The position numbers and the translations under genes were made by a program. From Telmatactis stephensoni (lineage: Eukaryota > Cnidaria > Anthozoa > Actiniaria > Isophelliidae): DNA of 64,000 nucleotides. The stretch covers positions 186,001 through 250,000 of the forward strand of contig JALIZF010001826.1 of NCBI GenBank assembly GCA_029948255.1, written 5' to 3'. Positions 1 to 12,051 of this stretch are shown here, piece after piece (within the stretch, counting starts at the first letter, position 1; each line of letters starts with the position of its first letter). Under the pieces are notes generated by a model. It had not been told where the DNA came from, did no database searches, and saw nothing but the letters and a program-made list of their open reading frames with translations.

Positions 1-101
1 GTCTGGCGTATTGTCTTTTCTTGTTCTCCGTATACTCATCGTACGTAAAAACTCTAAGTGGACTCCAGGCAAGACTTAATTAGAATCTCATTTTCTTACA
101 G

Positions 102-195
102 GAATGAATTTACAGTGAAAGAAGAAGAAACTGAGACAGAAATGCTTTGGGACCAGGCCTTTTCATACGTAGCATCTGACTGCAAAGGATTATAG
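102..195 (+). CDS. Terminal coding exon of an unrecognised upstream gene
   Basis: A pyrimidine-rich tract ending in TTTTCTTACAG precedes an open stretch that begins with one base completing a codon and then reads NEFTVKEEETETEMLWDQ and a further twelve residues to TAG at 193-195. The peptide is acidic, with no domain I recognise. The upstream part of the gene lies outside the window. It could in principle be an alternative terminal exon of the intersectin-like gene downstream, since vertebrate intersectin short isoforms end just before the DH exons. However, it is entered after two bases of a codon, while the next intersectin-like exon (2676) is entered after one, so the same preceding exon could not join both in frame. 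A separate gene is therefore more likely. Confidence 0.5.
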
Positions 196-623
196 GCAAT
201 TTAGCCATATTTTAATTATTTTTATTTTGAAATATATTTTACAAATGAAACAAGTCCAAAGAATTCTGGCGAAGTACTTTTCATTTTATTCTAACCCTAT
301 ATAACATTTACAAATACTTCAGAATATTGTGATAAGCATCTATTAAGTCTCCAAAGTGTGGTCCAGAATTTTGGATTTGTCTACAACACTTACAGAACAT
401 TTATGCTTAATCGCTGCATTTCGTAATCATTTTCCTTAGTATACAAATGACCTAATCAGTGAGATCTTTGAAAGGTTTCAATATTCCATTTTTGAATTAG
501 CAAAAAGAAATAGAAAACAAGGTGTATTTGATGGGCCATATGTAAAATGTTATGGATGGATGAAAGAGAATTAATGGTACATTTTGAATGTTGTTATGAA
601 GGGTAATAACTGTGCAATGGGTT

Positions 624-629
624 AATAAA
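624..629 (+). promoter_or_regulatory. Polyadenylation signal AATAAA of the upstream gene
   Basis: AATAAA lies about 430 bases after the stop at 195 and is followed by a GT-rich stretch (tcatttgtgtttgtagtc). This is the expected arrangement for a 3' end and separates the upstream gene from the intersectin-like gene. Confidence 0.5.
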
Positions 630-639
630 GCTGAGTTCA

Positions 640-2130
640 TCTTCATTTGTGTTTGTAGTCATCACTAGTTCCCAAAGCATTTTTATCTTACCGTTTCTTT
701 ACTTTTACTCATTTCTTTCTTGTTTACTATAGCGCATGCATTAATACTCAAACGCCTTGAAATCCTGAAACTTACCTTGTGACTTATTTTTACGACAAGA
801 ACTTATTTTTGCGGTTGTCACGTACAATTTTTAGCTTGAAGTACAACTGAAGGTGCTGCTTTGAAATTTGCCTTTTTGTTTTGTAAAAGAGACATACGAT
901 AAAGGTGGTATTACTTAAAAATTGTGATGTATAATAATTTCGACAGTGAAGTGCAACTGAGGAGCAATTATTTGCAGCAGTATATATTTTTGCGGGAACT
1001 TATATGTGTCCATGGTGGAAAAATCGCAAAAATTAGAACTCATAAAATACAATGCGACACGGTGTACAAAACGGCATGGATTCACTTTGTATATTTAATT
1101 TTTTGTACATAAAAATACAAGGATTCATATGCTACCGATAGAAAATCCACTGTTCAGTCAAAGCCAACAATATTTTTGGGCAAGGAAAAATTTTGATTCA
1201 ATTATCAGCATGTAAGATGTCTACAATCAAGTGAAAAATGCGCATTTTTTGCTCGCAAAGATGAAAATCTGCTTGAATTATCCATGCAAGATGTCTAGAA
1301 TGAAGTGATTAGCATAACAAATGAGGGCAAAGGGTTCACTGTATGATGCAACAAACAAACAGTTTTACATAATATACTATTAGTACTATCACATGATGCA
1401 ACATGTACAATATTTACATCAGACAAATGTATTTTTGTATCGTAAAGTAACTTCGTATATCGGTCCTTTGCTTCTTGTGAACAGTATCGGTATATTTGCA
1501 CAATTTAGAAATATTCTTCTTACTGGCTTTCCTTTACTGCCTTTAGACCCTTCACTTTTCTTCAAATGATAGAAGAGCGGAAGCAAAAAGATGGGATAAA
1601 AATGAAAATGAAATTAATATGCATTGCAAAAAGTAATTATAAAGTTTGATCTATCTTTTTCGCATCTCGCGATCTTGAACAGCCTTCTAAACTTGTCACG
1701 TGGTCGTAATGAAAGAAACTAAAATAGACCATATTGTATTAAACCATTTGTTACTGAAATAGACCATATTGTAACCATTTGTTCAATAAACGGCTGTATT
1801 CTGCTTGCTTGAATTCGCCGTAAAATATACTTAACCTGGATATTCCTACTAAAGAATCATTCATTGACATTATAATATATAAGTCATGTAGACCAAGTAA
1901 TTGACAATAAATATTGTATTTGCGCTACCTGTGAAAAAGAAAACTAAATATTACCCGCTATTACGTGACAGCGCCGTGACATACCAAAATAGTCACTTTT
2001 TGCCAACGTGGAATTTTTGACGACTGTCATCAAGTCCCCTAAATAAAGCGAGTTTTTAGCGGTCAACCGTAGCATTTCAAGTTGATCCTGTACGTTGAGC
2101 GTCTTCTAAGAAACGATAACACAATTCAAA
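640..2130. other. Intergenic AT-rich interval, no gene seen
   Basis: The short open frames here (924-1112 +, 1295-1501 -) have no recognisable content, no splice context and biased AT-rich composition. The interval probably holds the promoter and 5' UTR of the intersectin-like gene near its right end, but I see no clear core promoter motif. Confidence 0.4.
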
Positions 2131-2134
2131 GGCG

Positions 2135-5095
2135 ATGGGTTTCATGTCAAAAGAATTCCGGTTTTTAACCGGTTTCCGATCGTCCGTTCGCAAGGGAATG
2201 CTTCATAGGAACAACACGAAAAAGGCGCGAAAATCGTCAGTCATAAGGACAAGCGATTACGAATATCTACCAAATGGTAACAATAATGTAACACTTTTAA
2301 TTTGAAAGAAAATATTTTTTTTGAAACTGTTCTATTGCTGCTTTTGATCTGGCATTTTCAAAATACTTCGTGGTTCTAAAAATAGCGGAATGAGCAATGT
2401 CATCACTATGTATTTTTAGAATGAATAATTTCTTTTTCCTTTTGATTCTAATTGAAAAATAACTTATTTCAAAACTTAATTTATTTTCTTTTTGGGTATG
2501 TATCTGTGCCAGTGTTCTTTTTAAGATTCTTTTTTATTTCTATCTTTTATTTTCTTCTGTTCTATTGCTCTTTATTACAATATATTAATTGTCATTTTTT
2601 TATTTTTGTTTTATATTGATTTTTCTGTTCATTCTTTTTGCACATTTTCATTCACAACACTTCTCTTCTATGTAGGGACGGGATCTTTCGATGCACAAGT
2701 CTTGGCCTCGATGTCGGACATGGAGAGAAAAAGACAGGTACGATCGAACTTAGACAAATTAAATTGGCTTTATATAGATTATGTATATCTTCTACTAATT
2801 TCATGGGCCGATGCCAAAAAGGAGTTTGTCATAGCAACCATTTTATGTACTTTCACCTTGAAAACTCCTTCGACACTCGGATGTCTTTAAATCACATCTG
2901 AGTGTCGAAGGAGTTTTTCAAGGTGAGAGCAGATAAAATGGTTGCTAGATTCTGTATATGTTTTACCGTGTAAAACCGTTTTTTACCGTGTCAAAAATAA
3001 AGTTGTCTATGTTCTGGTTTATTCACTGCTTAATTTTTGGGGACATCGTTTTAGTTTTTTATAAACTTTCTTCAAGTTTAATCCTCTAAAACACTGACCT
3101 AAATACATAACCTGCAGTGATTATGTAAGGAGGACAGAAAATAGTTGATAGTGGACCCTTGTATGATAGCATTTATGTTTTAATAACTCTTTTCATGTCC
3201 CACAGAATGCAATCTACGAGTTAATCAACACTGAACAAGCGTATGTTGATGCCCTGAGTCTTACTCTAGAGGTTGGTAGTGATTATTCTAGAAATGTATG
3301 ATCTTGAAGAATGTGTAATTGCAGTCAGGTTTCATGTTATAGTTTGAATATATCTTGTTGTCATTGTAATTTTATATTATTTAAAGTCAGAAACAACCAG
3401 ATTTATTCAAATTATTCTAGTAGTGTACATTATGGTAAATATATTAGACCGTTTGGAGAAAAAGGTGGGGAAGACGTTTCAGTCTCAACAGGAAGTGTTT
3501 TCATCTTTGACAAATGCAATAGGAATGATATGCTGATATAACAATATTACACTTAATATTAGACTGCACGGTGTATCAAATGTTTCTCTTCTCTTCTCTT
3601 CTCTTCTCTTCTCTTCTCTTCTCTTCTCTTCTCTTCTCTTCTCTTCTCTTCTCTTCTCTTCTCTTCTCTTCTCTTCTCTTCTCTTCTCTTCTCTTCTCTT
3701 CTCTTCTCTTCTCTTCTCCTCTTTTCTCTTCTTTTTTGGCTTGTATTACCCAATGTCAGTCCCCCAAACACAGGAAACCCATGTATATTTTTATATATTT
3801 CAGGTATTCTACAACCCATTATCTGAGTCCCAACTTCTCTTACCAGAAGAGCTGTCGCTTATCTTTGTAAACTGGAAGGAGCTTATTCGTTGTAACATGA
3901 AACTTCTCAAGTAAGTAAAAATAAAATAAAATATAAAAGGGACACTCTACTCTCACACACATTACCACTACATTCTAATATTCTATGCATACAGCTCTCA
4001 GCTCACTAGTTCGTCTTTTCTCTTCACTGATAATATAAAAGAGCAGCTATCATTGGCTTGAAAAACCTCCTACGGTGCAGCGTTACACACGCTGTGTCTA
4101 AGCGTTTTGATTGGTCAACCTTGATATCCAATCAAAACGCTACACAGTACAACACTGTGACAACCAGTCACGCAGTGGAAATCTGTTCTATCTTGTGCTC
4201 GTTATGTTCTAAGTAAATGCTAACTCTTAATAACCGTTAATGGTGAAAGTGAGAGAGGCTTCAGTAGTATTATTTTGCACAGTTATCGAACACTGGTCTT
4301 TGTTTTTCAGGGCGTTTCTGGTTCGTAAAAAGATGAGAAACAACGGGCTTATCATGATGATAGGAGATCTGATGTGTGAGCAGGTAAGATGTTTGGGTTA
4401 CCTGTGGTTTAAAGTATGTTTCATGCTAATAAGATGTTTGGGTTATCTGTGGTGTAAAGTATGTTTCATGCTAATAAGATGTTTGGATTACCTGTGGTGT
4501 AAAGCATGTTTCATGCTAATAAGATGTTTGGGGTACCTGTGGTGTAAAGCATGTCTCATGCTAATAAGATGTTTGGGGTACCTGTGGTGTAAAGCATGTT
4601 TCATGCTAATAAGATGTTTGTGTTGCCTGTGGTGTAAAGCATGTTTTATGCTAATAAGATGTTTGGGTTACCTGTGGTGTAAAGCATGTCTCATGCTAAT
4701 AAGATGTTTGGGGTACCTGTGGTGTAAAGCATGTTTCATGCTAATAAGATGTTTGGGTTGCCTGTGGTGTAAAGCATGTTTTATGCTAATGAGATGTTTG
4801 GGTTGCCTGTGGTGTAAAGCATGTTTTATGCTAATAAGATGTTTGGGTTACCTGTGGTGTAAAGCATGTCTCATGCTAATAAGATGTTTGGGGTACCTGT
4901 GGTGTAAAGCATGTTTCATGCTAATAAGATGTTTTGTTGTTTTCAGCTTCCACATTTTACGCCTTACGTCAGGTTTTGTAGCAGACAACTCAAAGCATGT
5001 CAGTTTATTCAGCAAAAGATTGAGTCCAGCCCTGAGTTCAAGCAACTCGAAAAGGTAATGCTGCTTCCAAATGAACCCGCTTAATGTAGTGTCTA

Positions 5096-5138
<43 letters not shown>

Positions 5139-5336
5139 GCCTGTCTGCCTGCCTGCCTGCCTGCCTGCCTGTCTGCCTGCCTGCCTGTCTATCTGCCTGC
5201 CTGCCTGCCTGCTTGCCTGCCTGCCTGCCTGTCTGTCTGTCTGCCTGCCTGTCTGTCTGTCTGTCTGCCTGCCTACCTGCCTGCCTGCCTGTCTGTCTGC
5301 CTGCCTGCCTGCCTGCCTGTCTGTCTGCCTGTCTGT

Positions 5337-5373
<37 letters not shown>

Positions 5374-5427
5374 TGTCTGTCTGCCTGTCTGTCTGTCTGT
5401 CTGTCTGTCTATCTGCCTGTCTGCCTA

Positions 5428-5458
<31 letters not shown>

Positions 5459-8400
5459 GCCTATCTGTCTGTCTGTCTGCCTGTCTGTCTGTCTGTCTGT
5501 GTATTTGTCTGAGTATTTTTTCATTTCTATTTTTTTTTGAATTTTTCGTCCCTGAACTTATATTACGCTTGTTGTTTTTATCTTCCCCTAAATTGTTAGC
5601 TATATTTTATTTCATACACTTTATGCTGTTCTTGCTCATCTACTATTTATAACTGTCAATGTTGTGTTTATAGAAATGTTTTTCAGAGCCTCGAGCCAAA
5701 GGTCTACCTCTCAGTAGCTACCTTCTTAAACCGCTTCAACGAATCTGCAAGTATGCATTGTTGATAAAAGAGGTAAGTCGTTCGATACTGTTTGGGTTAC
5801 CTGTGGTTTGGGGTTCCTTAACACGACACTGTTATAGCCTACATAGGAAGTACAAAAGGCCAATAACATTTTATGAAATCTTTAACTTTTAGATGCTGAA
5901 ATACACACCCGAGAACCACCCTGATCGATCGAATCTTGAATCAGCGTTGGAAAAAGCTGATGAGCTGTGCAACCAGGTATGGCGATGATTTGATTACGTT
6001 TTTCGGTTCAGTTCTTTTGGTGATGTTTCTGTTTATTTGGAGGGGAGAGGGTACATTTGGAGGCTGAGCAAATAACGCTTGATTTCTGCTCTCAGACGAA
6101 TACAATCAAATATCATTCGATAGTACATGTACAATTTCAGTTTGTCCCTGCAGCCTTTTAATTCCGGCAAATTGAACTCTCTTCCCTCCGTAAAGAATCA
6201 AACAAAAAACCATTGTTTGTTTATATACATGCAGTCATAGAAATGGCTAAAGTTTTCGTATTAGCAATATATGCGTTGGTATTAGAAAAATCCAACGCAT
6301 ATTTGGAGACGATAAGTGGTACGCTGTTTTTGCCTCAAGGAAATCTTAAAAATATACTCTTGTTGCTGTCAGGTTAACGAAGGAGTTCGTTCACAAGAAA
6401 GCACAGACCTACTGGAATGGCTTCAAACTCACGTACAATTGGAGGAACTCTCAGAGGTACAGAAATATATTGACACTACTGCAAGTGTTATTGTTAGCAG
6501 ATCCTAACTTGATGTTCTTTTTATCTATAGGAACTCATCTTTAACTCAGCAACCAATTGCCTTGGTCCTCGTAAGCTGATCTATTCAGGAACTGTTTACA
6601 AGGTAATGTACAAGACGTCACAGTCGTCCTGGCAACTAGCAATGAAGTCATACTAACGTCATAATGTCTATTTGCAGGCAAAGAGTGGTAAAGACCTCAA
6701 GGCGTTTCTCTTTAACGACTTTCTACTTCTAACCAGACCGCAGAGCTCCATTGCTGGAAGTCTGTCAAAGAAAATCGGTTTTGATTCCAACATTGCTGAT
6801 ACACAATACACCCTGTACAGAAAGGTAACGGAACGACCACATAATCGGTGATATTTAAATGTTTTCCTCATATCGTCTCTTTTTTCTCTCCCCTTGTTTG
6901 TTTGTTTGTTTGTTTGTTTGTTTTGTATACTGGTTTGCCTTAACATTCGTGATTTATTTGTGCACATGTCCCATATCGAAAGAAACAGAAAACAAAGAAG
7001 AAATTATTTGTCTTTATTATTAACCAACTTCTCACGATGCTTTTTATATTTGTTTCTCAGCCGATTATCTTGAACGAAATTGTCGTCAAACGTCCAGCGG
7101 ACCTGAACTGTGAGTTGTTTTTCTATCAGTTTCTATATACGATAAATTGCATTATTGCGTCATATACTACCAGAAGGCTTTGCCTATTTTCATTTGCAAT
7201 GTAAGTAGTACCAAATGTTGTACTATTTGAACATTGTAGTAGTTTGAGTAAAATGAGGTAATGGGCTCCTGGGTTGTCTTATGATCAGCCACATAGGCAG
7301 CTGACGGGCCATTCCTTATTCTCTTGCCTTTATTGCTGGACGCCCTTCCGTGGCTTGTTTACAGTTTCTGAGTTTGAATGTATTCCAACACCCAACCAAG
7401 TAGTTATGCTACTAGTTGTAAGACATAATTTTGAGGTCTCATACAGAACTGTAGTTTTCAACGGTAATCCCGCAGGCCCGCTATACTGCTGGCACATCCC
7501 ATTATATACTTGAAACCTCTTCAGTTCATCTCCCACTCGGAAGACCTTATATTTGTTCATTGCTTAGAATTTATTTCCTTTATCTTTAGCCGACGAGAAC
7601 ACGTTTCAAATTTCCCATATCGATCGACTGTACACTTTTAAAACAGACACTAAACTCGAGAGGTAAGTAGTGCTTGTAGTAAGACTGATCGTTAGTCGTG
7701 TTCCTGATAGAACTATTGTTGATCCATGTAGCCTTGTCTTTCCGTTTTCTCTTTTTTGGGCTTCCTGTAGTCGTTTTTTTATCGACGGGCTTCCTGTGCT
7801 TCTTACAAAAAGGATGAAAGTGAACCTAGTTCTCCTCTGACGGGCAACAACAGGAATCCCAAAATCAAAATAGTTGAGAAGTGGAAAAAAGGTGTTGCGT
7901 GTGGAGGAGGCTAGTATCCATGTACTTCAAAAAGAAATGAAAATGGTTGAATTATAATAATCGTAGATCTTTGTTAACGTTTTGTATTTCAATGCTCATG
8001 TCATTTGTAATCCATGTGAATACGTACGTGATATCGTCACGCCTTACCTGTTTTCAGTGTAGTGATGTACTGTATTGACTGCAGGCTCGACTCTCTTTTT
8101 TAGAAACAAATGGATTGAAAATTTGGAGAAGTCCGCTGACCACTACATAGAAACTGAGAGGTTTATGAGACAGAAAGCACATAGAGGTTGGTGACTCTAC
8201 TTTTTGAGTACGCTATAACTGGTTTTTGGCTGATAGATTTAGGGAGTGGAGTGGGGTGATGGTGTGCCATTAATTGAAAACTTCCATCAGTACTCAGTGA
8301 AATACTAGTTGTGTTGATATTAACCATGAATGGTATTTGATTCAACAGCTCGATCCATACGTAGTCCTGGTATTGGTAAACTAGACGTCACGATTCTAGA

Positions 8401-9658
8401 AGGAAAAGATCTCAAGGCATCTGATCCCAGTGGTAAGACCCCTTGTGTAATGATCTATGTCAAAACCAGAAATATACGCTTTTTGAAAGTTTTTCTTATA
8501 AAATAGAACGAGACAAACTAGTGATATTTTAGGGGGAGAGGGGTTGGGTGCTTTTCTTTTCTTATACCGCTGATTGTTGTTGTTGTTGTTGTTGTTGTTG
8601 ATGATAATGATGATGATGATGCTACTGCTGCAGCTTTGACTTTTTTAAGCTGCTTGGGAGCTTTATTTTGCCATCTCTCTTCCCGCATTGCCATTGCCAA
8701 CCTTTGGCATGCACCCAGGGCATCACATGGCTAAAATTTGTACTAATAGTTGAATTTGAGGAAAAAGCGATAAGAATTTATATGGTTTGTTTGACAATCG
8801 ACTAATTGTCCAATTGCTAGGTACAAGTGACCCTTACTGTCAGGTTAGCATGGGTAGTCAAGAACACAGGACTAAAGTATGTCGTCAAACCAACAATCCA
8901 AAGTGGAATTCCAGTATGACATTTACTATCAAAGACATGGAACAAGATGTCTTGTGCATTACTGTCTATGATAAAGACTTCTTTTCGCCTGATGGTAAGC
9001 TCGTGTAATTAACTTTCTAGATATTAGGCAAGTGAGTATTCACTGAAAATAAGAGTCTCGCCATGATTTGCATTATAGTCTGGATTTTAGTAGAATGCAG
9101 GGTGTCCGACGGGGAAAAAAAAAAGGAAAAAAAGGAAAAAGAAAAAAGAAGAAAAAAAAGGGTGTCCGGCAAAGTCTCGACAAGAACTGTTTTTATTATA
9201 ATTAAAAGAGCTGGAAATTGAAATGCAAGAACATCGTGCCATTTTTAACTCGTGGATGCACAAAGTGTATTGGTAAGGGCCAAAATATACAAACGAGTGA
9301 GTGACTTATTGACTCAATCACTAGCGCAAATTGTAAACTTTTGAGCCCGCAAGTTTATCGTACAGCTACTAGTAGCCTAAGGACATAGAGATAGACTTTT
9401 AGTGTTTAACCTGGTCTCGGCCACAAGTCTGGAAACTACCATTCGCCACACGTAATGTCGTTTTGTCTATTCCTTTTCTCTCTTTTATTCTTTTACTCAC
9501 TATCATGTTACTATCGTTTCACAGATTTTCTTGGTCGAACAGAAATAAGCATCTCTAACTTACGAAAGCAAACCAATTCTAAAGGGCCTTGGCTACAAAG
9601 ACTTATTCTACATGAAGTGGCAACTGGAGAAGTGCTGGTGAAATTGGAGATTAAGTAA
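2135..9658 (+). CDS. Intersectin-like RhoGEF (DH-PH-C2), 17 exons
   Basis: Predicted Rho-family GEF matching the DH-PH-C2 half of long intersectin, which activates Cdc42 in endocytosis and actin assembly. Exons: 2135-2276, 2676-2737, 3206-3271, 3804-3910, 4311-4383, 4947-5054, 5674-5772, 5893-5976, 6373-6456, 6531-6602, 6678-6824, 7061-7109, 7590-7662, 8104-8186, 8349-8432, 8821-8994, 9525-9658. All junctions are GT/AG and phases agree: 1641 nt, 546 aa. DH is about residues 69-255 ([60 protein letters not shown]); PH about 285-410 ([20 protein letters not shown]); C2 about 425-546 ([30 protein letters not shown]). The first exon ([10 protein letters not shown], basic) has no intersectin counterpart that I recognise, and no EH or SH3 exon is visible upstream. 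The start is the least certain part: 2135 could be an internal promoter of a longer gene. The family assignment is firm. Confidence 0.88.
2832..2952. repeat. Hairpin MITE in intersectin-like intron 2
   Basis: Inverted repeat of about 50-base arms: TAGCAACCATTTTATGTAC on the left answers GATAAAATGGTTGCTA on the right, and CTTGAAAACTCCTTCGACAC answers GTGTCGAAGGAG. The loop is about 20 bases. This is a typical non-autonomous fold-back element. Confidence 0.75.
3580..3738. repeat. Pentanucleotide microsatellite (TTCTC)n
   Basis: Almost pure TCTTC/CTTCT repeat over about 150 bases in the intron before the exon at 3804. The long Arg/Glu-rich and Leu/Ser-rich frames across it are artefacts of the repeat. 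It is a polypyrimidine tract on the sense strand, ending about 65 bases before the acceptor. Confidence 0.95.
4386..4932 (+). repeat. 45-bp minisatellite starting at a splice donor
   Basis: About twelve copies of a 45-base unit (AAGATGTTTGGGTTACCTGT..., ending ...TTCATGCTAAT) fill almost the whole intron between the exons at 4311-4383 and 4947-5054. The first copy begins two bases after the exon, so its AAGATG is part of the donor GTAAGATG. Later copies have AATAAGATG instead, so the donor is not multiplied. As 45 is a multiple of three, the frame stays open through all copies. A partial match (TTTGGGTTACCTGTGGTTTG) recurs at about 5795. Confidence 0.92.
5094..5505. repeat. Tetranucleotide microsatellite (CTGT/CCTG)n
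   Basis: About 410 bases of mixed CTGT and CCTG units in the intron between exons 4947-5054 and 5674-5772. The Cys/Leu/Pro-rich frames read from it are artefacts. Confidence 0.95.
8574..8632. repeat. Trinucleotide microsatellite (TTG)n / (GAT)n
   Basis: TTG repeats followed by GATGAT and CTACTGCTG in the intron between exons 8349-8432 and 8821-8994. Simple-sequence DNA with no other feature seen. Confidence 0.85.
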
Positions 9659-10090
9659 AGATTAAGCCTACCACAGGTAGCCCAACTATATAGAAGGCAA
9701 TTCTATGGTGTAAGACGCCATTAGGCTTCTCGTATCTAGTCGGTAAGACTGAGCATGTCAACTTGCGCTCTCACCATAGCCTTGTTAGCCGACGTGGTAG
9801 CATGTGGTTGTCAAAGATGTCTGGCGTGATGACACTACCGTTAGCAGCCAGGCGGGTTCCACACAAACAAGCTGGTCTACGTACCATAGAAAAGAAACAG
9901 AGAACTGTAACCATTTTCTCGGCGTTTCTTGCAGTCTATAATAAGAAACGTTAATTGTTTTTTTTTCTTACGTAATAAGCACACGAACATATCGTTGAAA
10001 TGTCTGAAGGTGAGTTTTGTAAACCATTTTACAGAATACGCAACCGTGTTAAGAGCGTTGCGTGACGAGATTCAAAATGGCTTCACAGAA
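9659..10090. other. 3' flank of the intersectin-like gene; unassigned
   Basis: No clear AATAAA occurs directly after the stop at 9658; the nearest is at 10797-10802, beyond a fold-back element. A possible short first exon (ATGGCTTCACAGAAGA followed by GTAAGG) sits at 10077-10092 with a good start context, but I could not find a following exon. The open frame at 9763-9954 has no recognisable content. Confidence 0.35.
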
Positions 10091-10093
10091 GAG

Positions 10094-10525
10094 TAAGGTC
10101 CTGATCAAACGAGAACACAAGGTGATGCAAGTCGACACAGAGTTTTGACTTGCACCTTCGTTTGACCGCTCACTTGCATCGACTTGCGGCTACTTGCATC
10201 GACTTGCGAAGACTTGCGAGCAGTTTGAGCGTGCTCAAATTTGGTCGCAAGTAGATGCAAGTTTTTGCTCGTTTGAACGGTCACCACGCTAAACTTCGCA
10301 AGTTGTTTTTAGCCTGAACTTCTGCACATTGCCTCTCCTTTGAAATAATTTCAACAAAAACAAAGCTGATTTTATCGCTGTCCTTCAGCTAGCTGATTTC
10401 GAAAAAAATAACTTGCGTTGACTTGCGTGGAGCGATGTTCAAATGATCATGAGAGGAGCAAGTCGCAAGTCAAAACTTGCGTCGACTTGCGCCTACTTGC
10501 GTCCTCGTTTGATCGGGACGTAAGG
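10094..10525. repeat. Fold-back element rich in GACTTGC motifs
   Basis: The ends are inverted copies: GATCAAACGAGAACACAAGG on the left answers TACTTGCGTCCTCGTTTGATC on the right. Inside are more than ten copies of CGACTTGC or its complement GCAAGTCG in both orientations, so several alternative hairpins can form. It looks like a non-autonomous DNA transposon. No open frame is inside. Confidence 0.75.
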
Positions 10526-10574
10526 TTCAGATACCGTGTCGACCATGTGGCGTACTATTAATGGCGAACCAGTA

Positions 10575-10765
10575 AGTCTTTACCTTTATGACGTTCCATA
10601 CCTCTATCTATACCAGAATCCTCTTCAATAATCTTTCATATTCAAATTTCAAAATCCTTGAAGAATACAAACACTATATTCTTAAATTGATGAACAATAT
10701 ATACTCCAAAAGGACTGTGGTATAGAGAGAGGTATGAAACGTCATAATACTAAAGGCTTGTTGTT
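10575..10765. repeat. Inverted-repeat element (MITE-like)
   Basis: Left arm TATGACGTTCCATACCTCTA and right arm GAGAGAGGTATGAAACGTCATA are inverted copies separated by about 130 AT-rich bases. Confidence 0.65.
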
Positions 10766-11452
10766 GCAGTGAAATACAAGGAAAGTTCGGCGTTTGAATA
10801 AATCAGGAACTGATGGGTCAATTTAGAATGACCTAGGTATTCAACAAACCAAAATAATATACCACATTTTGACAACTGCACATGGAAGATACGGCGTCTT
10901 AACTATGGACTGGTTAGATGAAGGTAGGTTTCCCTAGTAATAGTGTCATTTCCCTGGGAACACTTAAAACTATAGAGTTATCCCTAACGCTATCGTTAAC
11001 CTGGCCAACGGGCTCCTGATTATATATATTCTTTTCCCTTGGGGCCACAGAACAAAGGAAGTCAACCCGGTTCATATAATCAGGCCTTAAGAATAGAAAG
11101 CACACAGAAAAGGTGTAGACCAGCTATTTCCTATAGAGAAAGTTTACTCTAAAAGCAAGAAAAAGTTCGAAATCTTAAATAGACTTAATAAGTCGGATTT
11201 TCTATTGTTTTTTTTAGACCAACACTTATGGTTTTGGCCATGCTAATAACACAGCTGTGTGAGGCCATATTACCATAGCCCATATTGGTTATTTACTATA
11301 ATACTGTTGTAATGGCATTATTGAAAAGGAATTCATTTGCTCTTTTATTTGAACGAAATATTCCTCAAAACTGCTGTCTATCCATCGTATTTTAATACTG
11401 AAAGTATTTTAACGTGACTAGAAACAAATCGATGGACTCTTTGCATAAAGCA

Positions 11453-11575
11453 CTAATGATATGCAGATTCCACCCTTCGCCTCACTTTGGCTCAGTAAAA
11501 CAAAAGATTCATCCAACCATGCCATTGTTTAGCTGCACCAAAGTGAGGCGAGAGATGTATTTGCATATGATCACT
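11453..11575. repeat. Inverted-repeat element (MITE-like)
   Basis: ATATGCAGATTCCACCCTTC plus GCCTCACTTTGG on the left is answered by CCAAAGTGAGGCGAGAGATG and TTGCATATGATC on the right. Arms are about 35 bases with a few mismatches. Confidence 0.6.
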
Positions 11576-12051
11576 AAGAGTATTATACAAAGGGTCTATG
11601 ACCATTGTATTTCAAAACCAGAGTGACCTCAATAAAACTTTTATGGCTTGTAATTCACGAGTGAAGATATTCTTGGCATCGAAAACAATAGCTATATTTG
11701 TAAATTGCAAAAGTCTTATTGAAGTCAGTACTGGTTGACAGTGTTGCACATTGTCTTTATTGTAGGGAGGAATTATGAAATCGCTATAGACAACTTTCAA
11801 AAATGGCGGGCTCAGTGTTCACGAGAACGAGCCCAGAAAGGCCTCTGAAATCATTATGACATCAAATGAGTCTAAGTATATCCTGTAAAATGCAGAGAAA
11901 ATAGGTATTTTAAAAGGAAGAGGAACATATCGTTTTTGATAGCAATAGAAGTGTCGCCACGCTGATTTTCTGGTAACAAGGCCTTTGTGGCCTCGTACTC
12001 ATGTACAAGGCCGCCATTTTTGAAAGTCGTCTATACACTGAACTCTCCGTG

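Noticed and set aside
3559..3870. Open frames rich in Arg/Glu or Leu/Ser on both strands
   Set aside because: They are read from the (TTCTC)n microsatellite and have no other content.
4240..5058. 272-codon frame with 15-residue repeats
   Set aside because: It is DH exon 5 plus the retained minisatellite intron plus exon 6 out of frame. The spliced model fits intersectin, so this is not a separate gene (kept only as a finding on intron retention).
5071..5652. 193-codon Cys/Leu/Pro frame
   Set aside because: Artefact of the CTGT/CCTG microsatellite.
9763..9954. 63-codon frame after the intersectin-like stop
   Set aside because: No recognisable content; lies in the 3' flank.
10001..10091. Tiny spliced ORF (MSE joined to YATVLRALRDEIQNGFTEE)
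   Set aside because: The implied intron is only 25 bases, too short for metazoan splicing.
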